Shown one piece after another: positions 48,465 to 58,739 of a stretch of 64,000 nt of DNA. The DNA lies in contig CP136066.1 of NCBI GenBank assembly GCA_032622095.1, forward strand, positions 174,963,164 through 175,027,163, read 5' to 3'. Within the stretch, counting starts at the first letter, position 1. Every line of letters begins with the position of its first letter. A program made the translations under genes and the position numbers. The notes under the pieces were generated by a model, which was not told where the DNA came from, ran no database searches, and was given only the letters and a program-made list of their open reading frames with translations. This stretch comes from Siphonodentalium dalli (Eukaryota; Mollusca; Scaphopoda; Gadilida; Siphonodentaliidae).

Positions 48465-49343
48465 GAAATAAATTTGTCCGAATTAAAAGAAGAACTTCGA
48501 AAGAGGGGAGCTAAAGTGTCTGGGAGGAAAAAAAAAGGGTTAGAAGACAGGTATGTGTATAAATTAAAACATTTAATATATGTATATATACCGGTAAGGT
48601 GTATAATATTTCGACATAATGTCCCCACATGTATAGTGCCTGTTCGGCCCATTTCCAAAACGGGTCATTTCTCATGTTTTTATTGAATTTCTAAATAATT
48701 ACTTAATTATTTAATTAATGGCACAATTACTTCTTACTTTATCAATTTAATTCGTTATTACCTCAACGATTGAAGAGTTATATACTATTAAGACATTACG
48801 AGACACCCATAATTATACAAATATCAGACATCAGAACATGAGAAAATAATTTCGTTTTATCTAATAATATGATCTAATTATATTAGATAATATAATAAAG
48901 ATATATATATTCTACATTTGTATATGTGAATGCCATTTTGCACATTCTCAATGAGCGTGGGCTTCATAAATAACAATACAGACGTCAGAAGTACGCGTGC
49001 CGGTTGGTGGAATGTTTGCTTAATTGTGTCATCAAATTGTCCACCCATTCGTTGATCTATTTCCGGATACGTGTCTGAAAGTAATTTTATTGGCTTACGT
49101 CATTAAAGAGTTATGACACCGAGTTGCGCGTGTCGTGTAGTTATAGGATTAACTGGGGAGCCCATCTGCATTTATATACACTTATAAACTGTTGTGACAA
49201 AATATTAACTCATTTGTTTGACTTGCGGTAAATCTCAATTTACTTGTGGTTTATAATGTACTCAATAAACTTACGCGATTATTTTTTTTAACAGGTTGGA
49301 GTTTTACAAGAGAAACGATTATGTTCAGCTCAAGGCGACATGA
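48465..49343 (+). CDS. SAP-domain gene fragment, two exons
   Basis: An exon ending at 48550 (GAAGACAG|GTATGT) encodes LSELKEELRKRGAKVSGRK, the two-helix SAP DNA-binding motif. After a TTTTTTTAACAG acceptor the second exon starts at 49295 and continues the same frame as LEFYKRNDYVQLKAT before TGA at 49341-49343. The splice phases match (AG plus G gives Arg), and the joined text reads as a complete SAP motif. No ATG lies in frame just upstream: TAA occurs before GTAAAAGCAG, so the true start or an upstream exon is unresolved. SAP domains of this style are common at the N-terminus of invertebrate proteins with YqaJ nuclease domains, often transposon-associated. It may be a remnant related to the THAP/DDE_Tnp_4 fragment at 50.1-51.8 kb. 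Confidence 0.55.
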
Positions 49344-50086
49344 AATTACAAAAGATACAGTAAAATACCTCTGTCACGACGAAAGTGGAAATATGACCTT
49401 GGCAACAAAATGTTCATCAATGACATGTTATTGGAACTTTCTAAATTTTTTAATTCCCGTTTGAAAGATGTATTAAAGAAGTATTTCTACAAACTAATGT
49501 ACTAGTAAACATGCCACCAAAACGCATTAATAGACAGGTTGTGGTTAATTTGAAAGATTTAACTTCTAACAAAATATACAGTAGGCCTACAGTATATACT
49601 GTATATCTTATATCTGGCTAATATTCATATCTCGCATAGAAATATTCACGATTTGAAAATGGTATATGTACTGTAGTACATACACAGAAAAATGTCAGAT
49701 GTCTTTCAAAATTTCTACATAACTTATGTTATACCAATGGGTTTGACACAAGAAAATACACGACTATACATATACCAACACAAAAATCAAACGTTTGAAT
49801 GAATTGAAAATAATGATATACAACTCAGTACACATTGCAGCTATGCCAGAATATAATGATATATGTATATATATACATGTATATTGATCACTTTACATTT
49901 TGTGTTTGCATATCTGACATTTTCTATGTGCATGTGTTCATTCCATTAGGAATACTGTAAACTGTAAATAAACATATATCCATTTCAGTAATAAAACTGT
50001 CTCTAAACAAACGAGGTTTCCCCATGTTAACATTTTGCTATGGTCACCGCATGTCATTAATTTTCTTTTCCGGATGGAGGCCATCC
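49344..50086. other. No gene seen
   Basis: AT-rich, with dinucleotide-like TATATGTATATATATACATG near 49858-49885. No coding domain recognised. Confidence 0.4.
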
Positions 50087-50586
50087 TCAGGCATGTTGTG
50101 GCATGATGCAGTCCCTAAAGTTACATAACATGAAACACGAGAATATTATCCCAGACGACATTTTCGTCTCTGTCCCAGAAATTGCGTCTACAATCACCCG
50201 ATATGTCTTCCTGAGGCCTATAACACGTTCAATGTGAACCCTTTTAGACGACACCTTCCTGTCCTTGAGGACAATTTTACCAGTCAAACGATTCTTCTTT
50301 TGAAGAATGTTGGGATATTTATTCAAGATTATGTCATACGGGGCGAAAATATCCTGCACGTTAAATCCCTTGTCGGTCATAATGTAATATTTTTTAGGTT
50401 TTCTCTACATAATCCGATGACGCGAAGTGCTGTTTGGAAACAACACTTGATTTCGTTGGCTTGAAAGTCGCGTATTATTTGCACGTTTTATGGCATAAAT
50501 CCATGCGTTCCGAATAGACTATTCTGCAGGGAATAAATGTCATCCCTTCCGTTACATAACGGGACACAACAACCCGAAGATGGCAT
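50087..50586 (-). pseudogene. Internally deleted THAP / DDE_Tnp_4 transposase
   Basis: Reading leftward, ATG at 50586 starts MPSSGCCVPLCNGR, resembling the first residues of a THAP zinc-binding domain, but the frame stops soon after. About 200 bp further a DDE_Tnp_4-like C-terminal part is open (50380 to 50087): DKGFNVQDIFAPY includes the D of the catalytic ADKGF motif, and RVHIERVIGLRKTYRV is the family's conserved helix. The central domain is missing, so this is a deletion derivative. THAP plus DDE_Tnp_4 combinations are known in eukaryotic transposons such as ISL2EU. Its middle and 5' part lie in a 359-bp direct repeat also present at 51499-51857. Confidence 0.7.
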
Positions 50587-50600
50587 TATTATACGTCGTC
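50242..50600. repeat. 359-bp direct repeat, copy 1
   Basis: Nearly identical to 51500-51857, from TTTTAGACGACACCTTCCTG to GGCATTATTATACGTCGTC, with one base indel (CCCTTCCG versus CCCTCCG). The two copies flank an 897-bp insert. Confidence 0.95.
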
Positions 50601-50601
50601 A

Positions 50602-51498
50602 TCGTTATCGTTATCATCGGACCTCCAGAGAGCTCGGATCGCCACCTCTCAGGATGAACTCGCCACCGCTAATTCCAATTAGTGTCACCAGCATGCTGGA
50701 AGCCCTGCATGTCACGCCTTGTGTGAGCTGGTCATTCCACGCTCACAAAGGCGGATACCAGCTGATTCTGGACTTCCAGTCCGGCCCGGCAAAGCCCTTC
50801 TCAGGGCTCCCTACCGGGAAGGGCTCGGATATTACCGAATCAGCTCGGAAGCCGCGACAGAAGATAAGAAAGAAGAAAAAGAAAACACCATCGATGAAAA
50901 AGAGAGATGCCGAAAGACTGGCTGCATGGAAAGCGAAGAAATCGACCGGAACTCCACCAGTCGACATCGCCCAACCAGCTGAGAACCCGGCCCAGTCTGT
51001 CGTCCAGGTGATGGAATCACCATCACCATCACCACCACCATCATGGCCAGACGAGGTTATTACAAACGAAGACGAGGACCCCTCTGACTTCGTCCCGAAG
51101 ACTCCGGAATACCCCGAGACTTCGCACTCACCAATACCAAAAGCCGCCGGATCCCTGAGAGATAGCGACCCAAACTGGGAAGACGAAGACGAGCCTACCA
51201 GACGCTTTAATAGCACAATTGCAGAAATTTTCGGAGTTTCACAATCAGAATCATCATCCTGTGAGTCATCATCACCACCAAAAAAGAAACGAAAGAATTC
51301 CAAAAAGAAAAAGAAAAACAAAAAGAAAAAATCTCTTAACAGCTAGAACCCCACTTCACCTGATCCTCCTGAGCCACGACCTAGACATATCACCTACATA
51401 TCCAAGAAAAACTCAAGACAGGGCGTAAGGGCGACCTCCGGGTGAGCCCACACCGTCCTCGTGCCGCCCTGCGGGCGGGCACGCAAATCCTTTCTCTG
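50602..51498 (+). mobile_element. Insert with retroelement-like ORF1 fragment between long direct repeats
   Basis: GC-richer than its surroundings. It starts with ATCGTTATCGTTATCATCGG and ends in a GC-rich segment GCCCTGCGGGCGGGCACG. It carries most of the open frame 50537-51346; the first 22 codons come from the repeat, and an internal ATG near 50654 may be the native start. The protein has VSWSFHAHKGGYQLILDF, KKRDAERLAAWKAKK, a Pro/Ser/acid-rich middle and a poly-Lys end. This resembles N-terminal (ORF1-like) regions of invertebrate retroelements from memory; no RT or zinc knuckle is present. It is probably a 3'-truncated fragment. Confidence 0.6.
50654..51346 (+). CDS. Retroelement ORF1-like open frame
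   Basis: About 230 codons from an ATG near 50654 (or 269 from 50537) to TAG at 51344-51346. Order: a short folded stretch with TSMLEALHVTPCVSWSF, the basic segment RKPRQKIRKKKKK, the motif KKRDAERLAAWKAKKS, a low-complexity Pro/Ser/Glu region, then PPKKKRKNSKKKKK. The basic and acidic blocks suggest nucleic-acid binding or nuclear localisation. The opposite strand is also open for 192 codons, an effect of composition. Function is not established. Confidence 0.45.
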   Translation: MNSPPLIPISVTSMLEALHVTPCVSWSFHAHKGGYQLILDFQSGPAKPFSGLPTGKGSDITESARKPRQKIRKKKKKTPSMKKRDAERLAAWKAKKSTGTPPVDIAQPAENPAQSVVQVMESPSPSPPPSWPDEVITNEDEDPSDFVPKTPEYPETSHSPIPKAAGSLRDSDPNWEDEDEPTRRFNSTIAEIFGVSQSESSSCESSSPPKKKRKNSKKKKKNKKKKSLNS

Positions 51499-51499
51499 C

Positions 51500-51857
51500 T
51501 TTTAGACGACACCTTCCTGTCCTTGAGGACAATTTTACCAGTCAAACGATTCTTCTTTTGAAGAATGTTGGGATATTTATTCAAGATTATGTCATACGGG
51601 GCGAAAATATCCTGCACGTTAAATCCCTTGTCGGTCATAATGTAATATTTTTTAGGTTTTCTCTACATAATCCGATGACGCGAAGTGCTGTTTGGAAACA
51701 ACACTTGATTTCGTTGGCTTGAAAGTCGCGTATTATTTGCACGTTTTATGGCATAAATCCATGCGTTCCGAATAGACTATTCTGCAGGGAATAAATGTCA
51801 TCCCTCCGTTACATAACGGGACACAACAACCCGAAGATGGCATTATTATACGTCGTC
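51500..51857. repeat. 359-bp direct repeat, copy 2, with second transposase fragment
   Basis: Repeats the THAP start (minus-strand ATG at 51843) and the MTDKGFNVQDIF..DRKVSSK portion. The frame then leaves the transposase at the left edge and enters unrelated insert sequence, which marks the junction. Confidence 0.93.
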
Positions 51858-52206
51858 AAAGAACCACGATTCTGATATGATTGACTGTACTTCCTTACAT
51901 TGACAGCGATCTGTTTACATTCCCAGGACCGCATTACCTAGAGCGCCACCTGGGCGGTAGATAATCGGATCGTATTCCTCATTGTAGCATATATATATCT
52001 ATAATTATTTATATATATATATATACACTACAATATAATATGGGTTATGTGGTCAGTAATCAGAGGGTTTGTGTCGGTTTGGAATATAGTTTTTTGGTAT
52101 ACCCCAGGAGTTCATTGTTATGTGGTGTGTTTGAACCAGGAACCAGTTTCCATCGACAACCGGTGGTTTCTGGACCTGAACCTCGCTGATGGCACAACAA
52201 TATTCT
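51858..52206. other. No gene seen; short (TA)n
   Basis: Includes an (AT)n-rich simple repeat at about 51989-52026. Nothing else recognised. Confidence 0.45.
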
Positions 52207-52476
52207 TGTTGTCGATATCGATGAATTTTGGTCGGGTAAACTTTGCTCTATTGCATCTATAAAATGTAAATGTGTTTGATCTAGCCATAGAGCAATGCTA
52301 TTTGTGTGTAATAAGTCAGTCAGCGTTTGTTTCACAGTCGCTGAGAAAATCTTCACACAATGGACCGACTGAGACTGAGTCGTCCAGATATATGCCATGC
52401 CCATAGAATTCAAAATATTTCTGATAAAACGGAGCCAGTGGTTTCTGATAGTTTCGCTCGTTGATGCACTAAACAA
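52207..52476 (-). pseudogene. Remnant of LINE-type reverse-transcriptase protein C-terminus
   Basis: The minus-strand frame contains NHWLRFIRNILNSMGMAYIW followed by a helical stretch (FSATVKQTLTDLLHTNSIALW). This resembles the post-RT region of bivalve and other invertebrate LINE-like proteins, in the pattern W..+++LL..LGF.YVW. The RT motifs themselves are missing. The call rests on memory of that pattern and is moderate at best. Confidence 0.35.
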
Positions 52477-53319
52477 TAAGTAATAGCGCTATGGGGTATT
52501 ATCGTACATTTCATGGAAATGATTCAGCCACAGTGACACAATAGCTTCTACTTGTTCAATCTAAACCTGCCCAGTAACCAAATCAAAATCTCTTTTAAAG
52601 CCAATTACAGTGGAATTTCAAACAATACGTATTTTGTTCATGATAAGACAGCTGTACAATGGGTCGGATGCGTCATTTCATCAAAATTCGAGCAGGGCGT
52701 CGATGAACATCGTGCGAAAATGTATTATTGTATTATCATGTTCAATACTATATTTAAACGCAATGGTCATGTGTGTCTTGTTATAGTCATTCTGTATCGT
52801 ATTATTATGCCACTACCAGTGTGTTATCTCTATTTATAGGTAAAATTGACAGGCTGTTTAATACATCAAACGAAAAAAATCAACCATTATAGTCTGACAA
52901 CACATACGATTGTCCTTCCTGTTATCGGAGACCAATTGCGGCGTGTATTTCATAAATTGAACCTATATTTTACTATCAGAACGTTAGCTTTTAGTTATCC
53001 TGTGCCGGGTCGGATACTATATTTTGTTTTTGGTCACATTTTGTATGGGTGAGTCCTTCCTGTTACTACCAGTCCCTCCTGTTACCAAATGATAGCATAA
53101 CATGCATCAGACTCTCAGTTAATTCATTTTGTTTCCAGTTGTGGTACGCATTTTGTCCAGTTGGATCTCGTTCACTTATAGAAAGTGACATTTTGTTTTA
53201 TTGTTAGAAATAATGTTTCCACAAGTATGTGCATAATAAAACTGTCCCTTCTGTTACTTCAAGTGTCTCTCCTGTTACTGGCTTGTCCCATCTGTTACCG
53301 TGGATCTTTTCTGTCGTAT
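52477..53319. other. No gene; recurrent CCT.CTGTTAC motif
   Basis: Between 53050 and 53300, CCTTCCTGTTAC, CCCTCCTGTTAC, CCCTTCTGTTAC, TCTCCTGTTAC and CCCATCTGTTAC recur. The reverse complement GTAACAGTAGGGAC sits inside the dispersed repeat that follows (53610 onward). Confidence 0.55.
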
Positions 53320-53763
53320 CGAGATTAATTTGAATTAGATTCCCTCATCCCGATAGAATTGTGGAGTATTTACCTTACCCTTTGGAAAAATATATGGTCA
53401 TAATCAAATAGAAATGCACATCATTCCAGGTCGAGAACAATCGATCCCCGGATATCGGAAATATATGCATATCACGTATACATTATCATAACTCATTATG
53501 CGCATCATATTTTGGGTATATTTTTGGAAATTTTAATGACCATGCACACAATTATTTTCCATGCACCTCTATATCACATAAAATTATATTTATATTGACA
53601 AAATTAACGGTAACAGTAGGGACACTAGGTGTGGGTGCATTGTCATTGGACCTGATCCGGATAGGATCTAGAAGTGATTAAGGTTGCACAGTACATTCCT
53701 CAGTTCTACTGGATATCCCTCAACCAGGAAAACATGTAAGATACGTGCTTTCGTAGAAATTTT
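53320..53763. repeat. Dispersed repeat of about 440 bp, copy 1
   Basis: Direct homolog of 62215-62668, from TTAATTTGAATT.GATTCCCTCAT through GGTAACAGTAGGGACACTA, GTCATTGGACCTGATCCGGA and TGGATATCCCTCAACCAGGA to TCGTAGAAAT. Copy 2 is followed directly by the 60-bp minisatellite; copy 1 is not. Confidence 0.9.
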
Positions 53764-53968
53764 TTGATTCTTGAATACCCAAATCGGCCACATTTTTTTG
53801 GAAAAATGCCCAAATAAGCTTATTTGAAGCTTCCACGAGTGATCTCGAATATTCGAACAGATTGTCCCGTCAAAGAATGTTTCCTTCGCCATATCATAGT
53901 GGTTGTTCAGAATTTTGTACGTTTCAACATGGGACTAGTATACAGGGATAGCCTACTGCCTCTACGCC
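53764..53968. other. Upstream region of putative TATA promoter
   Basis: No coding signal recognised; it leads into the TATA box at 53969. Confidence 0.35.
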
Positions 53969-54109
53969 TATATAAACACGTCCCGGCGGTCCAATTAGTT
54001 TTATGACCTTGTCGTGAGAGCGCGCGAGTCGGTCGTAATTCAAATTGTGTTAGCCTGCGAGCACGGATTTGTTTTGCTGATATTTCATTCTTTTGGATCC
54101 AATTATACG
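53969..54109 (+). promoter_or_regulatory. Candidate TATA promoter and non-coding first exon
   Basis: TATATAAA at 53969-53976 lies about 30 bp ahead of a possible start near 54000, and a strong donor (ATTATACG|GTAAGT) follows at 54110. The GC content rises locally (CGTGAGAGCGCGCGAG). It could be the 5' exon of the transcript at 55422-56058. Confidence 0.35.
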
Positions 54110-54507
54110 GTAAGTTTAACAAGACATGTTATTTATTAGTACTAATATTTGTTTAATGTCATATATATTCTTGATTAGAACCGACTGGATTAACTAATTT
54201 AGTTTTGGTCGTGTTTTAAATGATGTTGAAAGTATGAATTTTCTCTATATACCCACTCGCATAGAGTTGGCCACCAACTATACCATATCGATTTTGCCGA
54301 CTTTCATGCTATTTTACTGTACTGTGATCGATGATACGAACAAAAAATAAATCACACCAGTTGCAATATGTAAGAATCTACAGAACAATCATTTAATGAA
54401 AGCATTGTTTTCAATCAGTTATAAGACGAAAGTGTCATTTCAAACGGGCTATCTTTGCAAACGACGCCATGATGATCAAAATATGACGCAATTCGCTAAA
54501 TTAGTTC

Positions 54508-54690
54508 TTCAAATTATCTTTGTTAAATTAGACTAACCACGATCTTATTACTTTATAAGCTTCATATATTACCAGAGAATGGATTGGTAGCATTTTGATT
54601 ATGATTTATAACCATATCTCTGAAAAATACATCAACAAAATCTGGAAAAACGCGGATTGTGCCACATTTACTCAGAAAATACACAAATTT
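54508..54690. repeat. Direct repeat, about 180 bp, copy 1
   Basis: CTTCAAATTATCTTTGTTAA.. through CATATCTCTGAAAAA and ATCTGGAAAAACGC to CCACATTTACTCAGAAAAT. Homologous to 54893-55077. Confidence 0.88.
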
Positions 54691-54892
54691 AATAGCTTAT
54701 ATATTTCATAATCGTGCACCAAAGACCACAAAAATATGTTATATATTAAACTAAAAACATTAAATTTTGGACCGGTAGTGATCTTTATTTGATTTTTATC
54801 GTGATTAGTTGATAAAATTGTATACGACGCAAACGACCTATTGAGGAATTTTCCGATTTACGATTCATCAATTCTCTTTTATGCTAAGCTAC

Positions 54893-55077
54893 TTCTTCAA
54901 ATTATCTTTGTTAAATTAGACAAACCACGATCTCATTAACTGTATAAGCTTCATATATTACCAAAGAGTGGATTGTGGCATTTTGATTATGATTAATAAC
55001 CATATCTCTGAAAAACACATCAATAAAATCTGGAAAAACGCTGATTTTGCCACATTTACTCAGAAAATTTACAAATA
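54893..55077. repeat. Direct repeat, about 180 bp, copy 2
   Basis: About 90% similar to 54508-54690 in the same orientation, 385 bp downstream. Both lie in the presumed intron of the 54.0-56.1 kb transcript. Confidence 0.88.
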
Positions 55078-55421
55078 GCAACTTATGTATGTGTGATATG
55101 TCTATAAAAGCTTCCAACAACCGTGTCGTCCTATTGCAGCATCCCACCACTTTGTTGAAAAGGTTGTTATGCATATTAGTATGTACATTAACAGCTCATG
55201 TAACCGATATACTCGTGTCAATACCTCGTGTACTTGTTCATCAAGTAAATAAATATTCGTGTTGCTTGTGGTCTGAAATTACAATAATCCCCTTTGCGAA
55301 TATGATCAGCTACTTATGAGTAGCTATTATGAACATTAAATGAAATGATGTCTGATTTATGTACATGTATGTATAGGCCAGGTTATCTAAATATACCATT
55401 TTCTCTCTTTCTCTCATTTAG

Positions 55422-56058
55422 TGCTCATCTAACTAAACTGAAGCAAAGTACAACATTATGGACATTTTTGACAGGTTAGTACATATAGTAAACTATAGTA
55501 AAGATTTCAATCACAATAATTCAGCTCAGACCAGACATGTAATTTTCAAATGTACTGAAACATTTGCCCATCTACTCGCCATGATGCCATGTCCTGATGA
55601 ATATAAGCACGTTTTTCTTTCCAAGCGTTTAAACACGCATTTAAACAGACATGGCTCATTCGAACCTCAAAGTTTTGTCTACGTAATTTGGAGGGACAGA
55701 CAGCAAAGGTCGATAAATACACGAAATATTAATATACATGTACCGGCTTCATATGCTCTGCAAAACACTTGCCAACACATCAATTTTCCAGCCATTGTAA
55801 TTTTTTTCTCCATATAGGAAATAGACTAACACGGAATGTTCTGTTCTGTTCCATGTCGTACAAATGGCAAAAGCGAATATTACTTGTATTATGTGTACTT
55901 CGGAGCACAAACCGCCATGTGGCTTTAATGAAGCGAGTTTCACACCATTACTATTTTCTATTTGCAGGATGCCACCAAATAAACGCAACGCATTGGAAAA
56001 ATCTGCTATCGGCTGTCAGACTACACCCGGACCGTGTAACATGGATTCCCCCTCCTGA
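55422..56058 (+). CDS. Candidate short spliced ORF, unrecognised
   Basis: An exon after the polypyrimidine acceptor CTCTTTCTCTCATTTAG carries ATG at 55458 and ends MDIFD plus two bases at GACAG|GTTAGT. The next good acceptor, TATTTGCAG at 55959-55967, continues in phase (Arg) with MPPNKRNALEKSAIGCQTTP and stops at TGA 56056-56058. Only 35 residues would result, so this may be a fragment, a non-coding transcript, or part of a gene whose other exons I missed. AATAAATAAA lies at about 56172. Family not recognised. Confidence 0.28.
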
Positions 56059-56064
56059 CCAGAA

Positions 56065-56540
56065 GGTGAAATTTGTGCTTCTTTGTGCTTTATTACGTTT
56101 CGTGTTTATGTATTCATTAAATTAATGTTTAGTAAATTATTTTCTTCCTTGTGATCATATAATGGTGTGTAAATAAATAAAATATTTGTGTGAAAATAAT
56201 GCTTTCCGTTAACTATATCCCGAAATATTGTAGAAAATTGAAATTATGGTATTGTAGATCACTAAATAAGGGTATATAGATCCAGGGTTTCAACAAATAT
56301 AATTTCATTCTGCACAAATCATTTTTCAATCCGCATGCTTAGTCATTGATGGGGGAGGAAATCCTTGGTGTGAATTATCACCTCGTTTCCTTTCTATTGA
56401 ATAAACGTATTTCATGCGTTTGCTAACTTGAATAACACCACAGTCCTGTCTCCATTGTTGGCAGATTTAATTGCTTTGAGTGTAAACAAATCGGTGTTTT
56501 CAAAAAAGAACGATTGAGATAGATTACATAACAGGATGCA
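56065..56540. other. No gene seen; AATAAA signals near 56172
   Basis: AT-rich, containing overlapping AATAAA signals that could end the plus-strand transcript. No other feature recognised. Confidence 0.35.
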
Positions 56541-56558
56541 GTTAGCATATATACTTAC

Positions 56559-56859
56559 CGTTTATATGTTGTAAGCCACGTTTGTTCATCGTGTGCCCCC
56601 TGAATCCGCTCCTTGATTTATATATTTTGTCGCACATTGGGCAAACGTATTCGTACCGGGTTGTGGGACTATGATGACGCTTTTGTTCGTCATTCTTGCA
56701 AGTTTCTGTTTTTCGGTCGGTAGTTTTCTTAATGGAGCATGGCGTTGATGTTCTTTTCTGTTCGATTTCCACTTCGCGAAAACTGTCACTGTCAGTATAC
56801 TCTTCGAGCAATATATCCAAATCTAAATCATCCCACCAGAAGAATTGTGATGAAGGCAT
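56559..56859 (-). CDS. First coding exon of a C2H2-type zinc-finger protein
   Basis: ATG at 56859 starts MPSSQFFWWDDLDLDILLEE and the frame ends at an AAACG|GTAAGT donor (56559/56558), about 100 codons. An acidic N-terminus is followed by a Lys/Thr-rich linker and one finger, YVCPMCDKIYKSRSGFRGHTMNKRGLQH, shown here as C-x2-C, twelve residues, H, and a second His eight residues on (non-standard H-H spacing). Nucleic-acid binding is likely; the target is unknown. Later exons, to the left on this strand, were not identified. In-frame codons continue upstream to TTG at 56871, but ATG 56859 is the likely start. Confidence 0.6.
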
Positions 56860-56989
56860 TTCAAAGTTCAAGTGATGTGGACAACTATATTTCTGAAATG
56901 GATAGCCTCCTCGTTCAATTTGATTGTGAGTTGGATTTTTCCGTATTTGTAACGTTTATGGAAGGAATTAATCACACCTACAGTTAGAC

Positions 56990-57434
56990 TTGAGGTGTGA
57001 GTACCCATTAACTTTTATAAACAAATATAATACGGGATATTATTTCCATACTTAAAACTTAACCGTCGACAACCTAATTGCCGCTAAGTTACAAAATTGT
57101 TCTTGTTCATTTTATGAAAAGTTGCCACTATTAAGTTAATGTATGAACTTCATCGACTTACGCAGGCTTTTGTTTTATGTAATTAATGCACATTGCATGC
57201 CAATATGTAGTGGGATTAAGGTAGGCGAGATTTATTTATCAGCGTCGGGGAATCTGACAGGTCGTCTTCATTTGTATACTAGTCCCAGTTTCAACCATGT
57301 CACTGCGAAATCTCCTATAATTCGACGATGTCAAATTTAATATACACAATCTGTCCACGTGACTAAATTTACGCCGGACTTACACTAGTCGAGATGCTCT
57401 TCGTTGCACAGATTCTGTTACGTGACTGGCCTAA
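56990..57434. other. No gene seen
   Basis: No recognised feature between the zinc-finger exon and the foldback sequence. Confidence 0.4.
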
Positions 57435-57494
57435 CATACAGTAATGCTCTAAGTAATCGACTCTTTAACCCTTTACCCAACAGAAGGGCCCTGT

Positions 57495-57563
57495 GCCAAT
57501 GCATTCTCTTATATATGCAAGTCGACCATAGGTCGCCTCACATATATAAGAGAATGCATTGGC
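57495..57563. repeat. Hairpin H1 of foldback element
   Basis: Perfect 23-bp arms 57495-57517 and 57541-57563 around a loop that is itself partly palindromic (CGACCATAGGTCG). Confidence 0.92.
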
Positions 57564-57643
57564 TTAACACATTAAAAATTATAAAATTGTTAAAGAATGT
57601 AAGAAAAAATGGTAAAAAGTGTTAAAAAAAAGATTTTTTTTAG

Positions 57644-57712
57644 GCCAATGCATTCTCTTATATATGCGAGGCGACCTATGGTCGACTCGCATATATAAGA
57701 GAATGCATTGGC
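57644..57712. repeat. Hairpin H2 of foldback element
   Basis: 69 bp, arms identical to H1, centre GCGACCTATGGTCGAC. The flanks CCCTGTGCC (left of H1) and GGCACAGGG (right of H2) extend the H1/H2 symmetry. Confidence 0.92.
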
Positions 57713-57861
57713 ACAGGGCATAACTATAACCATCACAATGTGGTCAATGAGCCGGTTCCAATGATATCCATATTTGTATGGTTCTATTGAGACAGACCGA
57801 AGATATTTTAGGCTGTTGAAGCTTTATTTGGCCGGTTTTGGCCGTTTTGTTGGGTAAAGTG

Positions 57862-57987
57862 TTAACCACAGCAGAATTATGGGTAATTTTTCAGGATTTA
57901 GTCGGAAATATGGCTTGTTGCCATTCATCGGAAAGCCATATTTCCGACTAAATCCTGAAAAGTTACCCATAATTCTGCTGTGGTTAA
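57862..57987. repeat. Hairpin H3 of foldback element
   Basis: Arms 57862-57916 and 57933-57987 pair over 55 bp with one mismatch (TAATTTTT versus TAACTTTT on the complement), loop about 16 bases. Confidence 0.93.
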
Positions 57988-58110
57988 AGAGTCGATTACT
58001 TAGAGCATTACTGTATGCGGGTTACATACTTTGCAACAATATTTCATTATCGGCCGCACAACTGTAGTGTAAAGTCTCCCGAGTGTCATTGAATCGAACT
58101 GGGGACATGT

Positions 58111-58222
58111 CTCTATTCCGAAGGTTCGCTATTCCGAAGGTTCATTATTCCGAAGGTTCGCTATTCCGAAGGTTCTCTATTCCGAAGGTTCGCTATTCCG
58201 AAGGTTCTCTATTCCGAAGGTT
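58111..58222 (+). repeat. 18-bp tandem motif array, forward
   Basis: Seven near-perfect copies of CTATTCCGAAGGTTC plus three variable bases. An inverted array of the same motif lies at 59250-59390. Confidence 0.93.
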
Positions 58223-58735
58223 TTTGTTATTTTAAAGGTTGATTCTATATTCTAAAGTATTGAGAAGGTTCTTTATCACGAAGACTCTGTGTATGAAGGA
58301 AATAACTTAAAACATTAACACAATAAATGTGATTTTTTTTTGTTTTCGCGGGTTTGGTTGAGATTTAATGTCGTTACGTGTGACGTTATTTGTTAATACA
58401 TATTCACGTCACGCAGCCCACACAATTGCTATGTTTCGATTTAATGTCATTGACATTATATCTCAACAATCTTAGAGGCAATAATACGCCAGCTAAAGGA
58501 GGATTATAACAGTGAGGCTACTCAGGCTATATAATTAATACTGGAGCGCCATAACATACTGCGTAGCAGAATATCGCTGAATAGACGGGTATGAGATGGA
58601 CCTAACTGCAATTGTGACTTTGTATTGACATTAAAGGCCCGCTTAATTTTCAAGTCACCGATTATTTTTTTATAGTGCCTTGATATACGGTTTTAATAAC
58701 AAACTATGCCATAAAATATTATTAAAATAGTATAA
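58223..58735. other. No gene seen
   Basis: Starts with decaying motif remnants (TTTTAAAGGTTGATTCT, TCTAAAGTATTGAGAAGGTTC). The rest shows no feature. Confidence 0.4.
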
Positions 58736-58739
58736 TTCA

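Larger units (their letters stand above)
57435..58017. mobile_element. Nested multi-hairpin foldback element
   Basis: The outer 36-bp ends, CATACAGTAATGCTCTAAG.. (57435-57470) and its exact complement (57982-58017), enclose three hairpins. H1 (57495-57563) and H2 (57644-57712) each have 23-bp perfect arms beginning GCCAATGCATTCTC, and each is nearly the reverse complement of the other. H3 (57862-57987) has 55-bp arms with one mismatch. CTTTACCCAACA (57471-57482) pairs with 57848-57859, extending the nesting. There is no coding frame. It resembles a foldback or palindromic transposon derivative; no clear target-site duplication was seen. Confidence 0.85.

Noticed and set aside
50743..51321. 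192-codon minus-strand frame opposite the ORF1-like frame
   Set aside because: Poly-Phe and poly-Ser/Asp content is the mirror of the Lys- and acid-rich plus-strand frame; no independent support.
58020..58110. Antisense tRNA-like B box (GAATCGAACTGGGG)
   Set aside because: A single short match without a tRNA fold or SINE body nearby.
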